Source of the DNA: Embleya sp040605455
Lineage (GTDB): Bacteria > Actinomycetota > Actinomycetes > Streptomycetales > Streptomycetaceae
Length of the DNA: 38,608 nt
Direction of reading: 5' to 3'
Assembly: GCF_040605455.1 (NCBI RefSeq)
Contig: NZ_JBEXCV010000087.1
Span: 1-38,608 of the forward strand
Shown here one piece after another: positions 7,871 to 15,955 of the stretch. A program made the position numbers and the translations under genes. The notes below the pieces were generated by a model, which ran no database searches, was not told the DNA's origin, and worked only from the letters and a program-made list of their open reading frames with translations. Each line of letters opens with the position of its first letter. Position 1 is the first letter of the stretch.

Positions 7871-8563
7871 TCAGTGCTCGTGGCGCGGCTGGGGGTGTGT
7901 CACCATGTGCGCGGCGGCTGCGAGCAGACCGCCGATAGGCGGCGCCACGATGAAAAGCCACAGTTGGTCGAGTGCGTCTCCGCCCGCGAAGAGTGCGGGC
8001 CCCAGGCTGCGCGCCGGGTTCACCGATGTACCCGTCAGCGGGATACCGACCAGGTGAACCACCGCGAGCACGAGGCCGATCGGCAATCCGTCGAACCCGG
8101 TGACCGCGAGCCGGTGCGTAACGGCGAGCACGACGAACACCAGCAGGAAAGTGAGCGTCACCTCCGTCAGGAACGCGCCGCCCGTATTGACGCCCACCGC
8201 CGAGCGCTCACCCCAACCATTGGTGCCGAACTCGTCGTGCGTCTGGAGACCGGGCACCTGCTTCGCGAGCAGGTACAGCAGTGCCGCCCCGGCGACGCAG
8301 CCGAGGAATTGCGCGACCCAGTAGCCGACCGCCCTCTTCACATCGATTCGCCGAGCGACCAGAAAGCCGAGAGTCACGGCTGGGTTTACGTGGCAGCCGG
8401 AGATCGCGCCGAGGCTGTACGCCAGCGCCAGGAGCACGAATCCGAAGGCCAGGGCGATACCGACGACACCCAGGTAGGGCTTGCCCAGGACTGCGGACCC
8501 CACCCCGAAGAAGACGAGCACCAGGGTTCCCAAGAATTCGCAGATCAATGCCCGGCGTTCCAT
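7871..8563 (-). CDS. Aquaporin (MIP family, AqpZ-like)
   Basis: 230-residue membrane channel with six hydrophobic helices and both half-helix signatures: HVNPAVT with Asn60-Pro-Ala, and TSVNPARS with Asn182-Pro-Ala. The arginine after the second NPA (Arg185) and a helix-5 histidine (His170 in VVHLVGIPLTG) match the narrow water-selective filter of AqpZ rather than glycerol facilitators, so water transport is the likely role. The start MERRALICEF at 8563 has GAGGAG upstream; an in-frame start at 8626 would add 21 residues without family similarity. It stands alone. Confidence 0.92.
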   Translation of the reverse strand: MERRALICEFLGTLVLVFFGVGSAVLGKPYLGVVGIALAFGFVLLALAYSLGAISGCHVNPAVTLGFLVARRIDVKRAVGYWVAQFLGCVAGAALLYLLAKQVPGLQTHDEFGTNGWGERSAVGVNTGGAFLTEVTLTFLLVFVVLAVTHRLAVTGFDGLPIGLVLAVVHLVGIPLTGTSVNPARSLGPALFAGGDALDQLWLFIVAPPIGGLLAAAAHMVTHPQPRHEH

Positions 8564-8814
8564 GCAGGCTCCTCGACTGGGTCGGAATGGACCCGCTCGT
8601 AGTACCCGAGCCCGCCCGCCAGTCATACAAAGTGGTCCGATATCCCCCGGCTGGCCGATCGAAGGGAGAGCAACCCGGAGAGTGCGCCCAGCTGGTCAAG
8701 GAGTCCTACACCGCCCCATGGGAGCAGTTCCGGCCATCGGTCGCGCCGGTGTGTGATGCCGGCGCGACCGATACGTGTCACCGGCGCACGAGCGGGCATC
8801 CAACCCGACGCGTG

Positions 8815-8846
8815 CGACCCGAAGCTCGACCGACCCGAAGCTCGAC
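8815..8846. repeat. Perfect 16-bp tandem duplication
   Basis: CGACCCGAAGCTCGAC is present twice head to tail (8815-8830 and 8831-8846), just before the 3' end of the nicotinamidase gene. No function is apparent; it is probably a replication-slippage duplication. Confidence 0.75.
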
Positions 8847-8852
8847 GTACAG

Positions 8853-9443
8853 CTAGGGCATCGGCGTCTCACCGGAAACGGCGACACCTGCCCGGTGGAA
8901 GTCCTTCACGGCCGCGGCGGTCGTGTCCGGGGCGACTCCGACCGAGTAGTCCAGGCGTACACGCGCGCGAAACCCCGCCGCGACAGCGTCCAGCGCGGTC
9001 GCCCGTACGCAGTGGTCGGTGGCGATGCCCACCACGTCGACGTCCTCCACCCCGCGGGCACGCAGCCAGTCGGCCAAGGAGGTGCCCTGGGCGTCGAAGC
9101 CTTCGAAGCCGCTCTTGGAAGCGCTGTGGGCGCCCTTGAAGAAGACGGCGTCGACCTTGCCGCCGGCGACGGCCGGGGCGAAGCCGGGATGGAACTCGCC
9201 CCCCGCCTCCCCCGCCACGCAGTGGACCGGGAAGCTGTCCCGGAAGTCGGGGTCGTCGGAGAAGTGGGTTCCCGGGTCGATGTGGTGGTCCCGGGTGGCC
9301 ACGACGTATTCGTAGTCGCCGTCCGCGCTTCGCTCGACCAGATCGGCGATCGCCGTGGCCAGGCGCGCACCACCGGCGACGGGAACACTGCCTCCTTCAC
9401 AGAAGTCGTTCTGTACATCCACCACGATCAAGCCCCGGCTCAT
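8853..9443 (-). CDS. pncA: Nicotinamidase (isochorismatase superfamily)
   Basis: 196 residues. It begins MSRGLIVVDVQNDFCEGGSV, the signature of actinobacterial PncA. The catalytic triad is visible as Asp9, Lys103 (VFFKGAH) and Cys145 (IATDHCVRATA), and the metal-site pattern RDHHIDPGTHF supplies Asp52 and His residues. The enzyme converts nicotinamide to nicotinate and ammonia for NAD salvage, in the cytoplasm. The start at 9443 is set by homology and GGAAGGG upstream. It appears monocistronic. Confidence 0.93.
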   Translation of the reverse strand: MSRGLIVVDVQNDFCEGGSVPVAGGARLATAIADLVERSADGDYEYVVATRDHHIDPGTHFSDDPDFRDSFPVHCVAGEAGGEFHPGFAPAVAGGKVDAVFFKGAHSASKSGFEGFDAQGTSLADWLRARGVEDVDVVGIATDHCVRATALDAVAAGFRARVRLDYSVGVAPDTTAAAVKDFHRAGVAVSGETPMP

Positions 9444-9658
9444 CACGGTCACCCTTCCGCACGACGGAACAACGGGGGGACGACGTCGCGCCGAAACAGC
9501 GCGGACGGTTCCTCGTCTCCCCTGCGTTCTACCAACCGCCTCACAACCACGGCGGCCTCGACAGGCCCACCTCACCCGCACAGCCGACGAATTTCACTCC
9601 GGAACCGACACTTCCACGGCGAACGACGCAGCGACTTGGCTGTGGGAATGTCGGCGGG

Positions 9659-9762
9659 GGCGACGCGATGGCCGAGCCGTTCTTCGCGGCTTTGCGGAAC
9701 GAATGGTTCCATCGCTGCGTCGTCCGCTCGTTCGAGAGTGGATCGCGCGCCGTCTCACGCGG
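9659..9762 (+). pseudogene. IS3-family transposase remnant (integrase-core end)
   Basis: This frame reads GDAMAEPFFAALRNEWFHR, a close match to the D-N-A-x-A-E-S-F-F-A-T-L-K-x-E block around the last catalytic Glu of IS3/rve-type transposases. Similarity fades after about 30 residues, where the frame runs into the MFS gene 3' end. No inverted repeats or remaining orfA were found. It is a small scar of a former insertion sequence in the 319-base gap between nicotinamidase and exporter genes; the rest of that gap (9444-9658) holds nothing else I recognise. Confidence 0.55.
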
Positions 9763-11277
9763 TTACGCCGGGCGCGCGGGGCGGAAGAGCGTGAGCGCCG
9801 TGGCGGCGGCGAGTCCGGCGCTGATCGCGGCGGCGCCGAACGCGGTCGCGACGCCGTGCGTGAGGACGTGTTCGGCGCTCTGCGCGGGGGACGCCCCGCG
9901 GGTCGCGGCGCCGAACACGGTCACCCACACCGCCAGCCCCAGAGTGCCGCCCATCCACTGCGTGGTCTGCAACAGGCCCGATGCCGCACCTGATTCGTGT
10001 GCCGCGACGCCCGACAGGCCGTAGATGGTCAGCGGCGTCATGGCGATTCCGGCGCCTGCTCCGATGAGGATCACCGGTCCGAGGACGCCCGTCGGGTACC
10101 CGGTGGCGTCCCCGAGGCGGGCAAGCCACCCGAGCCCGGTTGTGCAGGCGACCGCGCCGACCAGCACCGGCCACGCGGTGCCCACGCGCCGGGCGACCGC
10201 GGGCGCGAGCCTGGCCATCGTGAACTGCGCGGCCATCAGGGGCAGGAAGGCCAGGCCGCTCATGATCGGACTGAAGCCCCGCCCTTCCTGGAAGTACTGG
10301 CCGAGCAGGAAGAGCACGCTGAACATCGCGGCCGAATAGAGCGCGACGATGGGCAGTACGCGAGCGAGGGTGCCGGACACGGCCAGGCGCAGCGGTAGGA
10401 CGGGCTCGGCGGCGCGCCGCTCGACCAGCCGGAACGCGGGCAGGAGGACGGCTGCGGCGGCGAGGCCCGCGATGGTGCGGCCGTCGTGCCAGCCGTCGGA
10501 CGCCGCGCGGATGAAGGCGTACACCAGGGCGGTGATTCCGGCGGTCCCAACCGACGCGCCGGCCAGGTCGAAGCGTGGGCGGACGGCCGGGGCGGGCCGC
10601 TCCGGCTCGCGAACGACCCGCACGGCGAGCACGGCGAGCAGCGCGCCGAGCGGCACGTTGACGAGGAAGACCCAGCGCCACGAGGCGAGTTCGGTAAGCA
10701 TGCCGCCGAGAATGAGGCCGACGGACGCGCCGCCGCCGAGGACCGCCGAGTACCACGAAAGGGCGCGCGCCCGTGCGGGTCCTTCGAACGTGCTGACGAT
10801 GAGGGCCATCGTGCTGGGCCCGACGAGCGCGCCGCCGACGCCTTGCAGGACACGGGCGCCGACCAGCCACCAGGCCCACGGTGCGAGGCCGGCGAGCAGC
10901 GAGGCGGAGGTGAACAGGAGGACACCGGCCAGGAACATCCGGCGGCGCCCGAACGCGTCCCCGAGCCGACCGCCGAGCAGGAGCAGGCCGCCGAAGGCGA
11001 GCGTGTACGCGTTGAGCACCCACGATGACGCGGTCGGCGAGAGGTCGAGAGCGGAACCCATGTCGGGCAGCGCGAGGTTCACCACGGTGACGTCGATGCC
11101 GATGAGCAGCATCGAACCGGTGATCACCGCGAGTACGAGGCCGGTCCCCCGGGCTCCGGGTCCGGGTCGGCCGCCGGAAGCTCCGGCGGCCGACTTCGGA
11201 GGCGAAGACCTGGGCGAAGTCCCGACCGGCGCGTCGGATGACGCCCCGGATGCGCTGGATGCGGCGGAAGAAGGCAT
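9763..11277 (-). CDS. MFS drug exporter, DHA2 (EmrB/QacA) family
   Basis: 504 residues with about 14 transmembrane helices after a Ser/Ala/Pro-rich cytoplasmic tail of about 45 residues. Visible signatures are GIDVTVVNLALPDMG in helix 1 (motif D1), LGGRLGDAFGRRRMF (motif A) and the antiporter motif C region GGGASVGLILGG followed by WRWVFLVNVPLG. These proton-driven pumps export drugs or secondary metabolites. GGAGG lies eight bases before the ATG at 11277. It is divergent from a TetR gene across a region with two identical palindromes, the usual arrangement of a drug-inducible pump. Confidence 0.9.
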   Translation of the reverse strand: MPSSAASSASGASSDAPVGTSPRSSPPKSAAGASGGRPGPGARGTGLVLAVITGSMLLIGIDVTVVNLALPDMGSALDLSPTASSWVLNAYTLAFGGLLLLGGRLGDAFGRRRMFLAGVLLFTSASLLAGLAPWAWWLVGARVLQGVGGALVGPSTMALIVSTFEGPARARALSWYSAVLGGGASVGLILGGMLTELASWRWVFLVNVPLGALLAVLAVRVVREPERPAPAVRPRFDLAGASVGTAGITALVYAFIRAASDGWHDGRTIAGLAAAAVLLPAFRLVERRAAEPVLPLRLAVSGTLARVLPIVALYSAAMFSVLFLLGQYFQEGRGFSPIMSGLAFLPLMAAQFTMARLAPAVARRVGTAWPVLVGAVACTTGLGWLARLGDATGYPTGVLGPVILIGAGAGIAMTPLTIYGLSGVAAHESGAASGLLQTTQWMGGTLGLAVWVTVFGAATRGASPAQSAEHVLTHGVATAFGAAAISAGLAAATALTLFRPARPA

Positions 11278-11312
11278 GGCTGACCTCCGAAGGTCAGGGC
11301 AGGGGGATTTAA

Positions 11313-11328
11313 GAGACTCAATAGTCTC
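11313..11328. promoter_or_regulatory. TetR operator copy 1 (MFS side)
   Basis: GAGACTCAATAGTCTC: perfect 6-bp arms GAGACT/AGTCTC around a CAAT centre. An identical copy begins 31 bases later. It lies closest to the MFS start and probably overlaps its promoter. Confidence 0.8.
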
Positions 11329-11343
11329 CTAACGTCACTATAG

Positions 11344-11359
11344 GAGACTCAATAGTCTC
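11344..11359. promoter_or_regulatory. TetR operator copy 2 (TetR side)
   Basis: Second exact copy of GAGACTCAATAGTCTC. The centre-to-centre spacing of 31 bases is about three helical turns, so two repressor dimers would bind the same DNA face. The flanks also mirror each other (TAA before copy 1, TTA after copy 2, CCTA and TAGG inside), giving a larger overall symmetry from 11310 to 11362. Confidence 0.8.
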
Positions 11360-11400
11360 TTACAAGGGATTGGGGATACTGGAGTCCGCAGAGGAGAAAG

Positions 11401-12015
11401 GTGACCGTGTTGGAATCCCCCACCGGAGAACCGCGCCACGCCGCGGCGCCGCCCACCCGACGGCGCGGCCGCGAGCTCCAACAGGCCATCTACCAGGCGG
11501 TCTTCGAGCAGCTACGCGAGGTTGGCTACGCGGGCCTGACGATGGATGGCGTCGCCGCCGCCGCGCGGACCGGCAAGGCCCCGCTGTACCGGCGCTGGCC
11601 CGACAAGGAAGCCTTGCTCGTCGACGCGCTGCGCGACCGACTGCCATCCGCCGACGACATCCCGCTCGCCGGCGAGCTGCGTTCCGACCTGATCGCGATC
11701 CTGCGGTTCCTGTGCAGTGTGTGCACGATCTGCGCCGACACGGCACTGCAAATGGTCAAGCAGCAGTCCGAGGCCGTACACGCGATGATGCGCGAACGCA
11801 TCTCCGAGCCGACCCGGCGCATGATCCTGGAGACCCTGCGTGCGGCGGAAGAGCGCGGCGACACACGCCCCGGCTCCGCGACCGCCCTCACCGCCGGCGT
11901 CGGCCCGGCCGTGATCTCCTATCAAAACCTGACCGCCCCGGCAGAACTCACGGACGAATTCGTGATGTCGGTCGTCGACGAGGTCCTGCTCCCCATGCTG
12001 CGCGGCCCGGCCTGA
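11401..12015 (+). CDS. TetR/AcrR-family transcriptional regulator
   Basis: 204 residues. The N-terminal HTH is at about residues 25-70, with LTMDGVAAAARTGKAPLYRR followed by WPDKEALLVDAL, the conserved TetR recognition-helix pattern. The C-terminal domain is of the TetR_C type that binds a small ligand. Start is GTG at 11401, directly after GAGGAGAAAG. It is divergent from the DHA2 exporter, and the two identical palindromes between them make it very likely the exporter's repressor. The ligand is unknown. Confidence 0.9.
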   Translation: MTVLESPTGEPRHAAAPPTRRRGRELQQAIYQAVFEQLREVGYAGLTMDGVAAAARTGKAPLYRRWPDKEALLVDALRDRLPSADDIPLAGELRSDLIAILRFLCSVCTICADTALQMVKQQSEAVHAMMRERISEPTRRMILETLRAAEERGDTRPGSATALTAGVGPAVISYQNLTAPAELTDEFVMSVVDEVLLPMLRGPA

Positions 12016-12171
12016 ACCCGGCGGTCACTGCGTCGTCCGCACGCGGCAGCCGCGACGGGCAACTACCAAGCAGTCACAACGGGGACACCGACCACGCGCC
12101 GCGTCGCCTCCAGTTCGGGCCATCTGCTCGGCAAAGGTGCGGGATGGGCTGGGATGGGTGGAGAAAGTCGG

Positions 12172-12375
12172 TCACAGACTCGCGAGCAATTCGTCGAGGG
12201 GGGCGGGTACTCGCTCGGGGTCGAGGGCTTCGACCAGGAGGCGGCCGTAGCGAATCTTGCGGCCCTTCTTCGTACCGAGGAAGCGCGCATCCGTTGATGT
12301 GGGGGCCGGAGTGGGCTCCGAGGCTTCGGTCCGGGTCGGGGCCGGGGCCGGGTCGAATCGGGTGAGGATCGGTCC
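12172..12375 (-). pseudogene. Possible gene remnant of unknown family, C-terminal end
   Basis: The minus-strand frame ending with TGA at 12172-12174 gives a Pro/Ala/Thr-rich linker followed by a strongly coding-like tail, RFLGTKKGRKIRYGRLLVEA, then a leucine-rich end, with G/C-ending codons. No start codon with a ribosome site was found upstream, and I do not recognise the family. It may be the last piece of a lost gene. The remaining gap between TetR (12015) and the kinase-like gene (12447) holds no other feature. Confidence 0.3.
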
Positions 12376-12446
12376 CCCGCGCGGCCGGGTCGTCCGTCGA
12401 CAACGGTGTCCCGATGCGCCGGCCGACCCACCCGAGTCGGAAAGGC

Positions 12447-13526
12447 TCAGCTGTAACGCAACTCGAAGATCTGGTCGATTGCCGCCAACGGGTACTCGGT
12501 CTCTCGACTCTCGTGCTCCAACCTCCCGATGAAGTCCGTCACGACGGCCGCAAGCGGTGCGTGACGGGCAAGGGCCGCTCTAACCTCCGGCGGACCCGCA
12601 GGAGGCCGCGCCCCTTCGGCACAGGCGCGAATCAGCGTCTCCCGTTCCGCCCGCTCGTACCCATACAGGCCCGTGATCAGCCAGTTCACCAAGTAGCTGA
12701 GTGTGTACGCGCGATCATAAGTTCGGTGCCTCGCGAAGAAGTCGACCTCGGCGGGGGTCAAGTCGAAGCAGGACGACAGAGCCAGGCCGTAGTCGGCGAA
12801 GTAGAGGCGCCGGCCGTCGGTCAGGATGTTCCGGAAGTGGGCGTCGAAGTGCAGGAGGCCGCGGTCGTTCATGAAGGAAGTACCGGCCTCCAGATCCCTC
12901 TCCACCAGAGCACAGGCCTTGCCGGCCGCCTCGTCACCGACCCGCACCTGCTCGGTGAGCCACTCGTGCAGGGTCTGTGGGAAGTACTCCAGGAACAGTA
13001 CGAGGCTTGCCGGGGACTCCCCGAGGGCCTCGATACGACGACGTACCTCCGGCCCGCCTCCCCAATAGGACACGGCCCGATCCACGTCGGCAAGCTCCTT
13101 GGGAAGAGCCGGTGCCGTGTCCGGCAGAACCCGCCAGTGATACATGAGCGGAAACCCCTGATACTGCCCTGAGAGCACCCAGTTGGTGGTCATTGTGTGG
13201 ACGGCAGCCTCCCGCCACGCCCCGAAGCCCGGCCCGCCGATGCCGTACTGACAAAAGACAGGCAACCCGAACACGTTCGCCGTGGATCGAACATGGTCGG
13301 GCCGGAGCTCCAACTCGGTCAGGGGGACCCGCTTCACGAAGACCGGCGTACCTGCGACCTCCAGTAGCGCCGAACTCCCACCGATACCGGAACCGAGCGG
13401 GGCAGCGGCGTCCACAAGCTCGCCCAGTCCTCGATCACTGTGCAGGGACAGGGACGTGGAAACGGCGCTGTACGCAGCCTGCCGCTCATCGCACGGCATC
13501 CCAGCGCCGTCGACCATCGTCTGCAT
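12447..13526 (-). CDS. Protein kinase-like / phosphotransferase family protein
   Basis: 359 residues from the chosen start. The kinase-like catalytic loop is visible as LLHFDAHFRNIL (Asp and Asn of the H-x-D-x(4)-N pattern), followed by YFADYGLALS (D-Y-G in place of D-F-G). Upstream are a Gly-rich GSGIGGSSAL and FVKRVPL, which may supply the nucleotide loop and Lys. Closely similar Streptomyces proteins are annotated only as protein kinase family proteins, so the substrate is unknown. The start at 13526 has GAGGTAGG at suitable spacing. An alternative start at 13670 in the same frame adds 48 plausible residues but lacks a ribosome site. Confidence 0.75.
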   Translation of the reverse strand: MQTMVDGAGMPCDERQAAYSAVSTSLSLHSDRGLGELVDAAAPLGSGIGGSSALLEVAGTPVFVKRVPLTELELRPDHVRSTANVFGLPVFCQYGIGGPGFGAWREAAVHTMTTNWVLSGQYQGFPLMYHWRVLPDTAPALPKELADVDRAVSYWGGGPEVRRRIEALGESPASLVLFLEYFPQTLHEWLTEQVRVGDEAAGKACALVERDLEAGTSFMNDRGLLHFDAHFRNILTDGRRLYFADYGLALSSCFDLTPAEVDFFARHRTYDRAYTLSYLVNWLITGLYGYERAERETLIRACAEGARPPAGPPEVRAALARHAPLAAVVTDFIGRLEHESRETEYPLAAIDQIFELRYS

Positions 13527-13934
13527 CCGGATGCCTACCTCGTTTGTCGTCGCCGGCCCGCGGGCGTCCTGAAGGCAGGCCACTGCCATAGGGCGAGCTT
13601 CACCGCACTGTACGTGAACGTCGGCATCAGGATCAGCGAACACCAAAAACGAGGGCGGGGGTTCGTCCATGGGCAGGTGGGAGCTCGTACTCCGGTCGCG
13701 GCGTGGCAGGACCGTCCGGGCGGGGTCGATCAGGTGCGGTGAGAACACGAGGACGGACGCCCGCGCCCGGCGCACCGGTTCCTCCACGGACTCGTCCGCC
13801 GGTGCCGTCGACCGCGCCTGCGGCCGTGACGGTGACGGCGATTGCGGGTGCCTGCCGATAGCGGACCGTCGCCCGAGCCCGCGGTGCGCGGCGGTGGGTG
13901 GGCCTCGAACGACCGGGACCGGTCCGCGACCACC
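13527..13934. other. Intergenic region upstream of the kinase-like gene
   Basis: About 400 bases between two minus-strand genes. The part up to 13670 could code for an N-terminal extension of the kinase-like protein (MDEPPPSFLVFADPDADVHV). I see no gene, repeat or clear hairpin in the remainder. Confidence 0.4.
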
Positions 13935-15620
13935 TCACTGTGTCGGTGGCACGATCGACTGCTGGTGGTGGAAGCGGTTCTTCGGGTCCCAGGTCTGCTT
14001 GGTCAGTTGCAGGCGGGCGTAGTTGTCCTTGTAGTAGAGCCTGGGGTACTGCGGCGCGGGGTCCGTCGCGACCCCGAGGTCGACGTCGGGATAGTTGACG
14101 TAGGCACCGTCCGTGGTGCGGTCGTGCGTCGCGTCGCTGATCTCGGGCACCCCGGCGGTCTCCGCGTAGACCGCCTCGTAGAAGCCGCGCAGGAAGTCCA
14201 GGTGCGCCGAGTCCTCGGCGGGATCGGTCCAGTACGTCTGGTATTGCAGCTTCAGGACGGAATCACGCTGTGGGACGGCCGTCTCGTGCGGCCGGATCGC
14301 GTTGATGCGGCATCCGTACGAGTCGATCTGGACCAGGGTCTGGGTGAGATCGACGTCGGGGACGTCGCGCGTCAGCCAGGTCCACATGCCCGCGATCTGC
14401 GTCGGGGTGAACGACTTGCGGTGGTAGGCGGACTTGTACTTGCCCCGCTGGTTGGGGCCCGATCCGTTCAGCGTCTGGGTTGCCTGCAACCAGGGCATCC
14501 TGCGGTGCTTGTCCGGATAGGGCAGGAAGTGATCCCCCACGCTGTACATCTGGACCGTCGACCTGGTTTGCAGGCCCGCCTCGACCGCGGCGAGGAAGTC
14601 TTCGACGGGTCCGATGTCCTCGCCGGCCCACTGGCTCGAGAGCACGACGTTGCCGTTGCTCTTGTGGGTGAGTTTCAGCAGGCTGAACAGGTTCTGGTAG
14701 AGCGGCTCCTCGGCGCCGCTGTGGGTTTCGAAGAACCTGCCGTAGTTCTCCACGAGTTTGGTGAAGTCGTCCGGGTTCTTCTCCAACTCGGCCCACGGCC
14801 ACGCGATGTTGCTGAGCCAGACGTTCGGCGGCGGCGCCGGGATGGACTCGGCGAAGTAGTAGCGCAGGACGACGCCGAAGTTCCCGCCACCGCCACCGGT
14901 GTGCGCCCAGAAGAGGTCGGACGTGTGGGAGCCGGGCGGGTCCGAGCAGTGTGCCCGGGTCACGACGGCGTGGCCGTCCTCGACGGTGACGACGTCGACC
15001 TGTACGAGGTGGTCCACGGTCAGGCCGTCGCGGCGCGAGAGCACCCCGTATCCCCCGCCGCACACGTGGCCGCCCGCGCCGACCGAGTAGCACGAGCCGC
15101 CCGGGATGGTCACGCCGTACCGACGAAACAGTGTCGTGTAGATGTCCCAGATGGTGGCGCCGGACTCCACGCCGTAGGCGACCTTGCCGTACTTGTCCGT
15201 CGTCTTCCGGACGTCCTTCATCGCGCTCATGTCGAGGATCGCGCCGCCCGTGTTCTCCACGAAGTCCTCGTAGCAGTGGCCCCCACCGCGTACGGTCGGC
15301 CGCAGTCCGAGGCGCAGCGCCTCGTCCACGCCGGTCACCACGTCGGCGTCGCCGGTGATCACCTGGATGTAGCGGGGGCTGCTGGTCCAGCGTTGGTTGA
15401 AGCCCTGACTCAGGGTCTCGTACCGGGGGTCGTCGGGAAGCACGCGCAACGTGTCCGATGCGGTCGCACCCCCTTCGGCGGAATGGGGGTTCGCGGACGT
15501 GCCGAGGGTCTCCGCCGCCTGGGCCCGGTCGTCCCCGAGCCCCAGGCCGGCGATGGAGGCCCCTGCGGCCACAGCTCCGACGGAACCCAGCAGGTTTCGT
15601 CGCGATACCTCGTGCGGCAT
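13935..15620 (-). CDS. Secreted FAD-linked oxidase, BBE type (bicovalent flavin)
   Basis: 561 residues. A twin-arginine signal (SRRNLLG, hydrophobic stretch, then AQAAE near residue 36) indicates Tat export with its flavin folded. The PCMH FAD domain shows VRGGGHCYEDF with His115, and GGSCYSVGAGGHVCGGGYG with Cys177. These positions match the 8-alpha-histidyl and 6-S-cysteinyl flavin links of AknOx/GilR/BBE enzymes. The C-terminal BBE motif, YYKDNYARLQLTKQTWDPKN, is present. The family oxidises sugars, alkaloids or antibiotic intermediates; the substrate here is unknown. It is not clustered with biosynthetic genes. Confidence 0.9.
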   Translation of the reverse strand: MPHEVSRRNLLGSVGAVAAGASIAGLGLGDDRAQAAETLGTSANPHSAEGGATASDTLRVLPDDPRYETLSQGFNQRWTSSPRYIQVITGDADVVTGVDEALRLGLRPTVRGGGHCYEDFVENTGGAILDMSAMKDVRKTTDKYGKVAYGVESGATIWDIYTTLFRRYGVTIPGGSCYSVGAGGHVCGGGYGVLSRRDGLTVDHLVQVDVVTVEDGHAVVTRAHCSDPPGSHTSDLFWAHTGGGGGNFGVVLRYYFAESIPAPPPNVWLSNIAWPWAELEKNPDDFTKLVENYGRFFETHSGAEEPLYQNLFSLLKLTHKSNGNVVLSSQWAGEDIGPVEDFLAAVEAGLQTRSTVQMYSVGDHFLPYPDKHRRMPWLQATQTLNGSGPNQRGKYKSAYHRKSFTPTQIAGMWTWLTRDVPDVDLTQTLVQIDSYGCRINAIRPHETAVPQRDSVLKLQYQTYWTDPAEDSAHLDFLRGFYEAVYAETAGVPEISDATHDRTTDGAYVNYPDVDLGVATDPAPQYPRLYYKDNYARLQLTKQTWDPKNRFHHQQSIVPPTQ

Positions 15621-15955
15621 GTCTCAACTCTCTTTCGCCGAAGGGCCGGGAGAACACCCACACTCCTCCGCGCCCGGCCGAAGCTCGGGGTGACACGCGC
15701 TGCGAGGATCCGGATCCCCCGTCCGGGCCGGCGCGTCCTGTGGTCCGCGCGTATTCGCGCCTGCCACGAGGCGGCGGCCGCACTGCGCCGCACGCGTCAC
15801 ACCCTGACGATCGCCGTCGTGGTCACGGCTCGATGTCGAGTACCGCCTTGCCCGGGACGCGGAGGGTGGGGAAACCGTGTTCGGCCGAATGCCGCCTGTT
15901 CACGGGTGGGTGGACGTCAATAGGCTGAGCAACCTTCGCGTTCCGGGGAGGTCTC
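15621..15955. other. Divergent region between BBE oxidase and secreted repeat proteins
   Basis: 335 bases that should hold both promoters. On the minus strand a short frame ending at 15823 reads HGFPTLRVPGKAVLDIEP; the G-K-A-V-L-D-I ending resembles the C-terminus of zinc-type oxidoreductases, so a tiny remnant of such a gene is possible. This rests on few residues and is weak. No clear promoter pair was found. Confidence 0.3.

Noticed and set aside
13842..15923. A 693-codon open frame on the plus strand
   Set aside because: It is the antisense shadow of the BBE oxidase, whose Tat signal, flavin residues and BBE motif are unmistakable.
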